A stretch of DNA of 64,000 nucleotides from positions 2,637,501 to 2,701,500 of the forward strand of contig JASPKZ010002337.1 of NCBI GenBank assembly GCA_030220185.1, in the 5' to 3' direction. Under the pieces are notes generated by a model. It saw only the letters and a list, made by a program, of their open reading frames with translations. It made no database searches and was not told the origin of the DNA. The stretch's first letter is position 1. The number at the start of each line of letters is the position of its first letter. The DNA is from Diploptera punctata. Lineage: Eukaryota > Arthropoda > Insecta > Blattodea > Blaberidae. The position numbers and the translations under genes were made by a program. Below are positions 1 through 10,619 of this stretch, piece after piece.

Positions 1-54
1 ATTATTGTGTGTGCTTGCACCTCTAACACAAGATGTGTTACGTGCATTATGCTA

Positions 55-581
55 GGGCATTCGATAAGTAATGGCAACACTGTTGTAAATCAGTGATCCT
101 TGTGGTGACCATTGTAATCTTGTAATATGTTGTTGGGCGGTCTTTGTTGTATAAATCTGTAATTTTGGAAGTCTCGAAATAATATTATGTGAATACATTA
201 ACTGTTTCTCACATTCAGTAAGTAGTACCGCCTTTAAAAGATGTTCAGTAGAATTTGTTTAGAAGGTGGAATTGGGAAGTACTCGGAACATCCACCAAAT
301 TCACCTGACCTGAGCTCTTGTGACTATGATTTATTCTCAAAAATCAAATAACTTCTACGAGCCATTCGATTTCAATCAAGAGTTGATATCCAAAAATCTC
401 TATATCGATCAGTGAGAGATATATCCAGAAATGGTACTGTAGATGGAGTACTCCGTCTCCCAGAGATTTGACAACATATAGTTGATTTGGTAAAAAACTA
501 TAAATAAAGTTAGTAATATAAAAAATAACCTAAATAATTTTTGTAATGTCATGCAGTGTTTCCATTACTTATCGAATGTCC
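55..581 (+). mobile_element. Deleted mariner-like element, family M1, copy 1
   Basis: Terminal inverted repeats starting GGGCATTCGATAAGTAATGG at the left and its near-match inverted at the right are each flanked by TA (53-54 and 582-583), the Tc1/mariner target duplication. Between them a + strand reading frame with stops resembles the end of a mariner transposase, including a SPDLSSCDYDLFS-like third catalytic aspartate motif near 305-340. At about 527 bp it is less than half a full mariner, so the N-terminal half of the transposase is deleted. A second copy of the family lies at 27913-28415 in the opposite orientation. Confidence 0.8.
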
Positions 582-659
582 TAGCATTTAATTAAATTTC
601 GATACTGTTATAAAATGAACCTTATAACAAGTTACCAAATTATGGGAATCATTAGAACA

Positions 660-767
660 ATAAAAATTGAAGAATGTTAATGGTTTGTCTTTTCTGTGCA
701 ATGGCAAAGTACCAGATGTGAAATTATAAATCGAGGAGTTAGACAGGGATGCCCATTGCCCCAACTC

Positions 768-798
<31 letters not shown>

Positions 799-1560
799 GA
801 CAAAGTTATAGCAGAATGACAATATAAACTGCAGATTTTTTTAATTATGATGATGGGCACTAAATGCAATATTAACTTGCTTTCAGTCGTGATAACTCTC
901 TTATCTTAGAAATTCAGTTGATAAATTTGTTTGTTGAAATTCTCTCAAATAATATCGTATTTGCGGATGATCAGTTTGTTATAGCAGAAACTGACAATTA
1001 TTTACAAATAGTGGCACATCTATTGTATAAAGTAACCAAAAAATAGAATTTGAAAAACCAACAAATAAGTACAAAGTCATGGATTTTATGAAATACAAGC
1101 TGCACGGTCAAAGATTGTAATAAATGAGGAAATAGTCGAACAAGGTAAACGTTTCAAATACCTAAGGCTGTGAGGCATCCTACTGTTATGAAGATTTACA
1201 AAATAAATTATATAAATTTCTACAAACAACATTACAAGATAAAATTAGAAAGGATGCGAAAATGAAATTTTATAAGGTAATTGCTGTACCAATGCTTATG
1301 TACGGTGGTGAAAACTGGGCACTAAATAGATGTGACAAACGAAAAATAGAAACAGCAGAGATGAGATTCTTAAGAAAAACAACAGAAAACACATTGAGGG
1401 ATGAAAAAGGAATTAATTATTTAACAAGAAGTTATTGTGTAGATCTTCAAAAGCATGTGCGGCAGCCCCCGATATATTGAGGGAGGAAATTACAGGGGCA
1501 GGCAGAAGCTACTGTGAAATAAGTAGAATAAGAGGAAGTGCTATGAAGAGGTATTGTTAG
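660..1560 (+). pseudogene. LINE reverse-transcriptase fragment (RTE-like)
   Basis: A decayed reverse transcriptase. GVRQGCPLP is readable near 736-765, a degenerate FADD-type catalytic box (VFADDQFVIAE) near 958-990, and the C-terminal MYGGENWA...AEMRFLRK block at 1262-1480. Frames change between blocks and stops interrupt them. A (TA)n run at about 772-798 sits inside. The family assignment is from motif memory; RTE or another APE-type LINE is possible. Confidence 0.7.
772..798. repeat. (TA)n microsatellite
   Basis: About 13 uninterrupted TA dinucleotides within the LINE fragment, just after its GVRQGCP block. Confidence 0.9.
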
Positions 1561-1759
1561 CAGATTGTTATCTTGTGACCTAGTATCAATATTGTGGTAA
1601 AAAAGATACCTTCTCAAATCTGGACGCCAGGTAACTAGAAGTGTAGGAATTCAGAAGATTGAAAATAAGTGAAAGAGAGTTCAATTTATATCGGTCAGTA
1701 AGACGGAGCCAAGAGAGGTCATTGAAGTACGAGAACATTCGCCATGTGTTTCGGCTTAA

Positions 1760-2193
1760 TGTTGTGTTGTCTCGGAGGAGGTCCTGACATTGAACTGATC
1801 CATCATTCAGGGAGGCCCTCCATGTCCTTGTGTTGTCAAAAAAAAAGTACCTGTGTGATCCACAGTTAAAATCCCTCTCCCGACAGGTCGTGCCACTGTA
1901 GGCCTGGTTGTCGTGTGGCAAGTAAAAATACTTATAAGGTGAGTGATTAAACTGCGTCAATGGAATGGAGTGATGTGCATTGTCTTAAATGTTCGTGATG
2001 TCTCGGAGGTGGCTCTGGCATTGAGTTTATCACTCATCTAGGAAGGCCCACCATGTTCTTGTGTGATCACAAAAGAACAGGTATTTAATCTAGAGTTAAA
2101 TCCTCTCCCCATGGTTCGTGTCCCTGTAAGGCCCGCGTGGCGTGGGGCATGTAAAAGTATCTATTAAGGAAGAATTAATTTAATTGCCTCGGT
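1760..2193. repeat. Tandem duplication, period about 231 bp
   Basis: Two diverged copies, about 1760-1962 and 1991-2193, share CTCGGAGG (1771 and 2002), GGAAGGCCC/GGGAGGCCC, the CTTGTGT block and a GTAAAAATAC/GTAAAAGTAT end. An antisense open frame across unit 1 (1586-1960) has no recognisable domain. Function unknown. Confidence 0.65.
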
Positions 2194-2214
2194 AATCTAA
2201 TATACGATATAAGA

Positions 2215-2500
2215 AATGACACAGAGATAAAGTTACAGAAATACAGTGCAATAAATGGAGTCGTAAAAATAACTTTTGTTAAACAAATGTCAACCGCAAC
2301 CAAATTGACATTACACAATGTGACTGAAATACAGCGACGAAAATTGGATACTAAATTATAAAATCAATAAAAATTTATGAGATTTTTTTAAGTCTGCTCC
2401 AAGGTTTGTCAAAAATGGACAAGCAATTAAACACAGAGATACGCGATAAATTAAAAGTTCAAAATATAGTTGAAATTCAGAATTATCATAAGTATGCCAG
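2215..2500 (+). pseudogene. LINE reverse-transcriptase C-terminal fragment, second family
   Basis: Translation gives KYSAINGVVKITF, then after frame changes NTEIRDKLKVQNIVEIQNY-like text. This is the pattern of the region after the reverse-transcriptase core in insect LINEs. Interrupted by stops and frameshifts; no intact ORF. Confidence 0.55.
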
Positions 2501-3100
2501 AGTGATTTTCAATTTATCTAGAGGATTTGGAAATAAGGAGTGGCATTTGTTTGGATTATTTAACGAATAATATTAAGCTGTTTACTCACAAATCATTATT
2601 TAAATATAGTTATTTTAAAATATTTATATATTTAATGTAAACGGCGATGTTTGAAAATAAATGAGAAATGTTTGGTTATGTTTCATTTGTTCTTCCACTA
2701 CAACTTGATCATATTATTTATTGCCAAATAGGATCGCAATATTGTAAGAAAGCACCCTAGTGGAGAAAAAATGAAACACATCAAACTGTATATCATAACC
2801 AATATTATAGGTTATTAATTAATTTTTTTAGTAAACAACTCAGTAAAATCATTATCTAAAAACGCAATTATTGAACACACAATTATCATATGTGTGTAGT
2901 TCGAAGGAGTCTGTTCATTATTTTCTATATACAACGCATTTGTTGGAGAGTCAGCCATTGCAAAATAATGCTCTGACCTGTTGAGAATATTAAAAAAGGA
3001 GGAGCTTTCTTTATTTTGGTAAACAGAATTCGATAAATATTGAGATGAAACACGACTGGCATTGGTTGTAAAACAAAATTAATTGAAAACGTGATTGGTT
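2500..3100. other. No recognisable gene
   Basis: AT-rich sequence. Short frames only; no domain or repeat boundary recognised. Confidence 0.5.
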
Positions 3101-3104
3101 ATTA

Positions 3105-3365
3105 ACTCCCATTTGGGGCATGAGTTAAATAGTCAAAGCAATTGGTTACAACATGTCCAAAGAATGGTCCCATCTCGCTTACAACATTGCAGTATCAACC
3201 TAATGACGTCGAGATAAAGGAAGACCAAATTTAAGATGGACTGACCAACCACATCCTGAGATTTCAAAGGAACAGGCTCAAACGACCTATATAAGTTCAT
3301 TATGATGAAAGTAAGAGGATAAACGTATGTAAAGAAAGAAAGAAATAAAGAAAGAAAGAAATAAA
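3105..3365 (+). repeat. LINE 3' end with GAAA-rich tail
   Basis: Reads like the final coding segment and 3' UTR of the LINE families here (QRMV..., GRP.../RWTDQ-type remnant, then TGSNDLYK), followed by a (GAAA)n tail at about 3341-3363. Not a gene. Confidence 0.5.
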
Positions 3366-3839
3366 ACTGTATTTTTACTTATATTGAGTTCGTTTCTGCA
3401 ATCCACTGAATGTGTTGAAGCCTATAATAACATTACACGCAAGTCGACCATATAGTCTACCGTATGTAAGAAATGCGACAAAGAAAGGCTGGAATATCGA
3501 TCTGCTACTTACTGGAGATGTTTATCAGCTTCGAATTAATCACGGGCCTTTACGGCCTGTCACGACATTTTCAACATGACCTTGTTTTTAAAACAATCTT
3601 ATTGCTTCCTTCAATTCAGATTACTACTGTAACAATTTCGACAGATTCAGTTAGTATTAGCATGCCATCAGATCTTTAGAGGATGAAAAATGCCTACAAC
3701 TCAATTGTATTAATAAAATGATGATGATGAAAATGTTAGTTTATTCTGATTACGTATTTAATACATAATTACTATAATTATGCAATAGCGAGCATATACT
3801 AAGGGCCAACACGTACACTCTATTGAGGAACCCAAGAAA

Positions 3840-4245
3840 CTAGGGCTGGAAATAATCATCATCGTCGTCACTCCAAAAATTAGGCAATTGCCCTTTCCGA
3901 CTTCATAATGCATCAGCCCAATGTTTTCTAGGTCTTCCGACATCACGTCTTCTTCTTGCTTGATAATTCCTTACTAACAATGAATATCTCTCCTTGCTCA
4001 TTCCATTCATATGATCAATTCACTTTTGTCTATAATTCGTGACTTTATCCAATAAAGGCTGCACTTTTAATTCTTCTCATATATCTTCATTTCTAATTCT
4101 ATCAAGTTTTGTACATCCTTTAACTTGTTGAGCAACCTCATCTCCGCTGTCTGTATTCTAGCTTTGTTTTTTCGTTGGAGTCCAAGTTTTACATCCATAC
4201 AATATTGTGGGGAATTGCCGTGACTTTATATATTTTTACATCACT
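3840..4245 (-). pseudogene. LINE reverse-transcriptase C-terminal fragment (minus)
   Basis: On the minus strand the sequence encodes fragments of the block that follows the RT core (ILYGCKTW-like near 4205, KGCTKLDRIRNEDI-like near 4100) and the GRP-rich end near 3930. Broken by frameshifts. Confidence 0.6.
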
Positions 4246-4254
4246 AAAACTAAA

Positions 4255-4620
4255 TATATGGTCACACATAGAAATACATTATATAATACAAATGGTCGGT
4301 TAATGACACATGAGGGGCATTTTGAAGAAGTGACTGAATTAAAATAGCTAGGAACAATAACATTTCCAGTACTCCAAATTCTGTCTCTTTTGGGTAGGAA
4401 GTCTTCTTTGCCCAACTTCTCTAAAAAATGTTAAACAAAAATCACCTAAAACGGATATTCTTCCAGTAACAATATGAATGTAAGACATGGTCTCGCACTT
4501 CAAGGGAGGGAAAAAAAGTATTTGAGAATAAAGTTTTTAGAAATATTTTGGAGCAAATCGAGACTAACAGACAGTCCTACATCGGAGTAATGGCCGAAAT
4601 CTTCCTACAGGAACTGAAAA
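4255..4620 (+). pseudogene. LINE reverse-transcriptase fragment (plus)
   Basis: Reads YNTNGRLMTHEGHFEEVTELK then a stop and LGTIT. This is the same family as the minus-strand fragment at 40120-40690 (NGQLMMNEGNFEEVAEFKYL). The two neighbouring LINE fragments point in opposite directions, so this is nested debris. Confidence 0.6.
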
Positions 4621-5010
4621 ATAAACATTTACTTAACTAATACTTAAATTTAATATAAAACTGATAGTAAGATATGTCGATGACGTACTAGTAATTTATG
4701 ACAGTGAAAATAGAAAAGAAAAAGAAATATTACAAGACTTAAATAACATGCATAAAAAATCACTTTCACCGAGGAAATAGAAGTTAATAATAGTAAAAAC
4801 TACTTAGATTTATCTAAACAAAAAATCTACACAATAAACTAGAAATCGGCATCTACCGGAAACTTACAAACAATGCTCTTGCCATAAACAAAAATTCTAC
4901 ACACCCTTTCCAACAAAAAAATAAGTACATTCAGCAGCTTAATCAATAGAATGTTAAAACTTCCATTAAGTAAAGACAATTATATTCAAGAACTCAACTT
5001 TATTAAATAT

Positions 5011-5353
5011 CCATCCATCCATAGTAATTCTGCCTGAAGGCAGGTCCTTCACTGCATAGCATTATCATGCTATGCTTTGCAGCTTTACTAGGGAGATTGT
5101 AGGTGTGGTAGCTTCCCGTTGCTTTCCACACCGGTGAAGGATGATGATGATGATGGTGATAATGATAAGGGTGATGATGATGGCCATATGCTTTCGGGGA
5201 CCGTTTGGGCCTTAAAGTTTTCCTGACATTTGTCTTACAGGTGAGGAAAAACCCCGATAAAAACCTCACCCAGAAAAACTGCCCCGACCGGGGATCGAAC
5301 CCGGGCCCGCTGCGTGACAAGGCAGCACGCTACCTCGAGACCACAGCGGTGGA
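5011..5353 (-). mobile_element. tRNA-derived SINE, family A, copy 1
   Basis: On the minus strand the head has a tRNA-like B box (GGGTTCGATCCCCGG) just after GTGGTCTCGAGGTAGCGTG, then a GA/TC-rich body and a 3' end with ATGGATGGATGG. Flanks TATTAAA (5001-5007 and 5357-5363) look like a target-site duplication in the PLE RT. Other copies: 24186, 32398 and 43875. The long antisense frame here (histidine runs) is a by-product of the CATCAT repeats. Confidence 0.8.
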
Positions 5354-6853
5354 CTATATTAAACATATGTATTAAATATATGACAAAAATCAATGGCTAT
5401 AATGAACAAATTATAAATAAACTCGTAAATAAACAAAAAAAGAAAGAACAATATATCTAACATGACTAAACTTGAAAGGGAATCTGATAACAAAAAACAT
5501 GGATAACACATATTATAGCAGGATTTTAATATCATAATAAGTATGGAAGTTTAATTTAATAATCTTACATTTTAAAATTAATTTAATATTTTAATATAAA
5601 GTAAATAAAGAAAAACATCTAAATAATTCATTGTTGAATAAAAATGTCTCAGTAACAATTAAAGAAATTGTATTACATAACAGTCTTTCTAAATAATGCT
5701 TTTAAAATTGTTTTAAGTAATTGTTGTCAGAAATATAAAGCTTTCTGTTATAACTGTAATAAGAACACCTGCTTAACTTAATATTTTTAAATAAAAGAAT
5801 ACTAAATTCTGATTGGATGTTAAAACAATTAACTTTTTGATTTAACAAATCAAATTTAAACATTATATTAACCAACAGAATTTAAAACCTAACATCATGT
5901 GATGTAATAATGTTCTTTAAAATTATACATGAATTACACTGGTCATTCTGCATACAACTTCCAACAAAGATAGAAGCAAGAAGAGTTCTCAAGATAAAAT
6001 ATATATTTAATACAAGAGTAATTTATTTCAGACAAGAAAATAATTTATTTTAATTGAAAGTGAAGAATAATACCACTTAAATTTACTTAATCTGCTGGGA
6101 ACCTACAAAATGAATAAATTTATAACTATTTCTACAAGAATCAGTTATTAGGGATTTTTAAAGTGTTTTCCTATCCTGTGTACCAACTTCCGACCTTGAG
6201 AAGAGATTCCAGCTCTACCGAAAATCAAACCCAACCTGAACCAGTAATTCTTTTTGGGACACTAATCCTTCAAAATGTTACTACAACATCGGGCATGAAG
6301 AGAGTTAGCTTCTTCAAAATTGTCGCCACAACGAGGGGCATACTGAAGATCTTACTAAAATACTTCTTCAATATACAGGAAAAGAAACATCAAAATTAGC
6401 CAATACACTAAAGAAAGTTGACAAAAGCGTAAAAATAGCATACAGAACTAATAACAAATTAAATAACATAATAAGCAACAACTCGAAGAAAATAACATTT
6501 TCAATAGCAAAGGAGTATATAAATTGGCATGTAAAGATTGCAACAAATTTCATATAGGAAGAACAAACAAGTTTTAACATCAGATTTAATGAACATTTTC
6601 GTGACTTTATTCACGCAGAAGGCAAATCAAGCTATGCAAAACACGTTATCCACGAAGTACATCGTATGTTAGATATTGAAAACACCATAACAGTAATGCA
6701 CAGAGAAAATTAATCCAGCGAAGATAAACGTACTCGAGAAGATGGAAATTTTAAAGGCAGTTAACAACGACGACCATCTGATAAATGAAAACGCACCCAG
6801 TACGTGTAACCCCCTCTTCCAGATCTTCAGTGAAACGCCAGTTTTGAATCCTG

Positions 6854-6878
6854 CTGATGATGGGACTAGTCCCGAAAG
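6854..6878 (+). ncRNA. Hammerhead-like motif in PLE tail
   Basis: CTGATGA, one T, then GGGAC-TA-GTCCC (perfect 5-bp stem, 2-nt loop), then GAAAG. It matches the core of a hammerhead ribozyme with one extra base before stem II. The cleavage-site half was not located by eye. Confidence 0.5.
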
Positions 6879-6954
6879 CGCTACAGTTAATAACTAATAA
6901 AATTGAGGAGACGGACCTTTTAGGTAAATATTTAATAATTTTATGTTTTAATTT

Positions 6955-7045
6955 TGAACAGATAAGTGAAAGAAGAAAACTACATAATAGTGAGATACAC
7001 GATCTTAATGGGAAACCACATATAATAAGAACAGTCAAAATACTT
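6955..7045 (+). repeat. LINE 3' coding fragment (plus)
   Basis: Encodes RRKLHNSEIHDLNGKPHIIR, the same peptide as seen antisense at 27635-27862 (RRLHNGELHGLYRKPDIVRT). A short relic. Confidence 0.55.
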
Positions 7046-7560
7046 CCTACTTATTCATCATCATCCTTCACGGTCTTTGCCTGTTCCGATCTCACATATG
7101 TTCAGCCCAGCGCTTTCTTGGTCTTCCTACCGATCTTCATCCTCCAAGATTATACATCAGTGCCATTTTTGGTATCCTATCTTCTGTCATTCTTTGCAGA
7201 TACTCTATCCAATTGTTCCTGTGTTCTTCTATTTGTTGAAGAAGTGGTATTTTTAGTTCCTCTCTAATATTCTCATTTCTAATATGTTCTTCTCTTGTAC
7301 AACCTTTCATAGCCTGTAGGAATCTCAATTTCCGCTGTCTGAAATTTTATTTATTTTTTCTTCCTTCAGGACCCAGGCCTCGCTTCCATACATCGCCACT
7401 GGTAGTGTCATCGTTGAGTAAAATCTTAGCTGCTTATCCTTTATTATTTTGTTCCTCAGTGTTAATCTGATTGTTCTACAAATAAGTTGAAATGTCTGCA
7501 TTTTCTTATTTATATCTTATTCGTCTTCACAAGTTATATACTTATTAATAGTAAAATACT
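7046..7560 (-). pseudogene. LINE reverse-transcriptase C-terminal fragment (minus)
   Basis: Minus-strand translation contains EEHIRNENIREELKIPLLQQ and WIEYLQRMTEDRIPKMAL, the spacer region between RT core and 3' end in these LINEs, preceded by an LAMYGSEAWVLK-like block near 7370-7400. Confidence 0.65.
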
Positions 7561-7635
7561 ATCAGCTTTTTAGAAGAAAATTATTTTGATTGAGTGAGTG
7601 TTAAATTGCATCGCGGTAGACCATTAGTTTAAAAA

Positions 7636-7721
7636 AGAGAGAGAGAGAAAGAGAGAGAGAGAGAAAGAGAGAGAGAGAAAGAGAGAGAGAGAAAGAGAGG
7701 GAGAGAAAGAGAGAGAGAGAA

Positions 7722-7752
<31 letters not shown>

Positions 7753-7791
7753 CAGAGAACGAGAGAGACAGAGAAAGAGAGAGACAGAGAA

Positions 7792-7822
<31 letters not shown>

Positions 7823-7900
7823 AAGACTGCTACTACTACTACTGCTACTACTGGGAGAGGGAGGGAGAGAGAGAGGGAAGGAGAGGGAGAGAGAGAGAGT
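7636..7900. repeat. (GA)n microsatellite
   Basis: Long GA-rich array with AAAGA, GACAGA and GGGAGA variants and a (TAC)n patch near 7829-7850. It produces a false minus-strand Leu/Ser-only ORF. Confidence 0.95.
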
Positions 7901-7909
7901 GTTCAAGAC

Positions 7910-8240
7910 CATTTTGATGTAGCTAATGGCTGTTTTGATATTTCCAAATTAAATTGAATCGGAGAACCAGTTGAATTCTCAAACTCTCTTCTAACATGCA
8001 ATTACCTTCGCGGAAATTACAAATGTATTTTTAATCTCGACCTGTGGCTACAAACATTAGCGGGGATTAAATTCACCTCTAAATTAATACAAATGATAAT
8101 CCTTCCTGGCCTATTTTGTGCGCTGTGATCTGAATTTCGTGAAGTTAAACATGTATGTGTATATAATTTCCCATTTTACTAAGGTGTAAGGCATATAAAG
8201 AGGAAGTTGACATGCCACATAAAATTATTTTAAAAAATAA
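7910..8240. other. No recognisable gene
   Basis: Unique-looking AT-rich sequence; nothing supported. Confidence 0.4.
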
Positions 8241-8244
8241 TGCA

Positions 8245-8770
8245 TCAAACTTTAATATTATATTTCACATATATAATGAGAAGTGAATAAGTCAAAATAG
8301 CAAACAAAACAATTCTAAACAAGTTTATAACATATACACAGGTATCCTCAACCGAAATATACAATTTGTTTTTCTTCCACATTTCCCGGTCTTGCGTGTC
8401 TGCTTCTGTCATATTTCTCTTCTTCATGTTATTTTGAATTACCTTTATCCACGTTGGCTTGTCTACCATGCTTACCTTTTCCAGTAGGTATCCATTTCAA
8501 TACTTCTTTGTTTCTTTCTGTGTCCCTTCTTTTCATTATATGACCATACCATCTCAGTTGGGTTTCTTCAATCTCTTGTACAAATCCTTCTCTACATTCA
8601 TAATTCCTCTTATTGTATTATTTTTTTATTTTGTCAAATTTTTATATTTGCCGATCTTAAAAAGTCTATTTCTGTGACAAATAATTTATTTCTGTGTATT
8701 TGCTTCAACATCCATGTTTCCGCACCATACAATAAAATACTCTTCACAATTGTGTCATACATTTGATAAT
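8245..8770 (-). pseudogene. LINE reverse-transcriptase C-terminal fragment (minus)
   Basis: Minus-strand pieces WIKVIQNNMKKRNMTEADTQ and REMWK near 8370-8470, then a degenerate MVWCGNMDVE-type block near 8715. Typical post-RT segment, broken by stops. Confidence 0.5.
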
Positions 8771-8809
8771 TTAGTAATATATCAAACTTTAACCTCAATT
8801 AACTCACAA

Positions 8810-9118
8810 GAGAGGCGGCTCGTTGCGCAAGCGATTAAACGCTCGCCTCTCACCGCTGGGTCCCGAGATCGAGTCTCGGTTACACCATCTGGGTTTCATG
8901 ATGGACGAAACGGAGCATGAGCAGGGTTTTCTCGGTGTTTCTCCCGTTTTCCCCTGTCACAAATTTCATTCCACCATTTCTCCATACTCATCTCATCCAT
9001 TGCATTTCAATTTGTTCATCCGCCCCTGTGACTGTGCATCAGGAGTGGTCGGCCGGCACCCTTGTTCGCAGACCTCTATAAATATAGGGATTTTCATCTC
9101 ATTTCATCCCTCGACCTG
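8810..9118 (+). mobile_element. tRNA-derived SINE, family D
   Basis: The head GAGGCGGCTCGTTGCGCAAG...GAGATCGAGTCTCGG has A- and B-box-like segments of a Pol III promoter. The body follows with CATTTCATC-type repeats and a 3' TATAAATATAGGGATTTTCATC end. Single copy in this window. Overlapping short ORFs are not genes. Confidence 0.6.
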
Positions 9119-9164
9119 ACTCTGAGTTGAGGATATTTATTTATATAACTCACAAGGGAACTGT

Positions 9165-9540
9165 CAACCATTGCATGCCGAAACCTACCCTGAAATTTCT
9201 CCCAGAGAAGCGTTGTGATGTACCAAGACCTGACCAAAACATTATTTACTGTATTTTATTTTAAAGCACTAAAATTAAGCGCAAAAACTCTCGTTTAGGC
9301 TATAGGGAAGTAATACAACACATGAATTGTTAGATTGGATAACCCTCACTACCTGCCATCCTCGATGCATCCCACCTCACTCCACTCCGCTCTTATTCAA
9401 ACAGGGAATCCATCTGTCCATACAGTGGGTTCCTATTGCTGGATTCTACTTTCGATTTCGTGCTTTAAATTTAAAAGTCAGATATTTTTTGGACACGGCC
9501 TTGGTACATCATAACGGTTCTCAGGGATACATTTTAGGTA
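9165..9540. mobile_element. Inverted-repeat element, family IR1, copy 1
   Basis: Arms near 9165-9240 (CAACCATTGCATGCCGAAAC, then GTTGTGATGTACCAAG) and 9485-9540 (inverted GTACATCATAACGG) face each other. The same arms bound 51730-52095. No coding capacity; probably a non-autonomous DNA element, class unknown. Confidence 0.5.
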
Positions 9541-9599
9541 TGTTTTGGCATGTTATTGTTACAGTTTTCGTATCAGTAAAAACATTTTTATGGGTTGTA

Positions 9600-9822
9600 A
9601 AATTGTAGGCTTTCAAGGCCGGTGTCTTGATTCCTGTTTGGTTCATCTTACGGGCTAAATGGCCGTGGTCCAGTTTTCTTGAAACTCGACGGCTGTAGCC
9701 AGAGTTCACAGAGAACACGGTAGAATCTCCTGAAGATGTCTATCGCAGTATTAGGCGAAACGTCGATTTTCAAGAAAACTGGACCATGGTCATTTAGCCC
9801 GGAAGACGAACCAGACAGGTAT
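9600..9822. repeat. PLE-type palindrome with hammerhead-like motif
   Basis: Arms of about 60 bp (left around 9630-9690, right 9762-9822) read GGGCTAAATG...GTCCAGTTTTCTTGAAA in opposite orientation. The spacer carries the motif at 9730-9761. Confidence 0.65.
9730..9761 (+). ncRNA. Hammerhead-like motif
   Basis: CTGAAGA, T, GTCTA...TAGGC (5 pairs including one G-U, 9-nt loop), then GAAAC. Same layout as the other PLE-associated motifs in this window. Confidence 0.5.
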
Positions 9823-9829
9823 TATTTTA

Positions 9830-10520
9830 TGGATTGTCAAGTTTTTCGCCCACACCCTTTAATTTTGTAATCCTTAAAAGTCTCCTTTCTCTTTAGTTTT
9901 TAAGAACTCGTAAATATGTAGGTTATACGGAGCCCGGAAAGCTTTAATATTTATAATTCGTGAGAATATTTTTATTTCTGTGAAGGTCGTAACATAGAGA
10001 CCTATTACACTAATAGAGAACACAAGAAACTTAGATAAATATTTGAGAAACTTAACCATAAACTTAGATTTTCTGTCGTCGCCGTGTCTCGGTGAAATTT
10101 AATGGGGTTTTTAGACACGCCAAGTATCAAATATTTAAAGGTGCGACAGGAATACTTGCAAGGACAAAGATGGCACAATAATTACAATCAATAAGTGACC
10201 CAGACAAAGCCTTTACAAGGAGGCCGAACTGCACTGCTATCTTATATGTCAATATTGCTTATTGTAATTCTTAAAAGGTATCCAAGAAGCCAAGTACATA
10301 CTAACTTCGAAAAAAACATTTTTGGTGAAGGGAATTGATTCAGATGGCAGAGTTTGAGACTTGCTAGGCCAATGGCTGTTAATTGGTTGTCATAATTATA
10401 TGTGCACACCCAAAGAAAATTAATAAAATAAATGAAACACGGCGTTTCTATGCCACCGACAAATACATTAAAAAAAAGAAGAAAAAAAACAATTTATTGT
10501 TGCAGTATGTGAATAATTAT
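9830..10520. other. No recognisable gene
   Basis: Short frames only; no domain or repeat assigned. Confidence 0.4.
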
Positions 10521-10619
10521 TAGAGAGAAATTTATATGTTGATTTTTTCCCTAAAAACTCATAAAAATGCCTTAAAATTAAGTGAGAAGTTGAGCTCAAA
10601 ATAACCTAAAATCAGTATA

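Larger units (their letters stand above)
4630..6930 (+). mobile_element. Penelope-like element, split by a SINE
   Basis: A decayed PLE with most of its C-terminal half. The RT catalytic box RYVDDVLVIYDSE is encoded near 4670-4710 (YVDD). The palm/thumb region follows (ILHTLSNKK, then SLINRMLKLPLSKDNYIQEL near 4930-5000). The frame continues after the SINE at 5011-5353 as NGYNEQIINKLVNKQKKKE. A GIY-YIG endonuclease remnant, GVYKLACKDCNKFHIGRTNK, lies near 6505-6565. The 3' end contains a hammerhead-like motif (6854-6878). Stops and frameshifts occur throughout. Confidence 0.7.

Noticed and set aside
1586..1960. 124-codon minus-strand ORF
   Set aside because: Overlaps one unit of a tandem duplication, not kept in the second unit, no domain.
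5003..5320. 105-codon ORF with histidine runs
   Set aside because: Entirely within a SINE with CATCAT repeats; the same false ORF appears in the SINE copies at 24174 and 32424.
7601..7912. 103-codon minus-strand ORF of leucine and serine repeats
   Set aside because: It is the translation of a (GA)n microsatellite.
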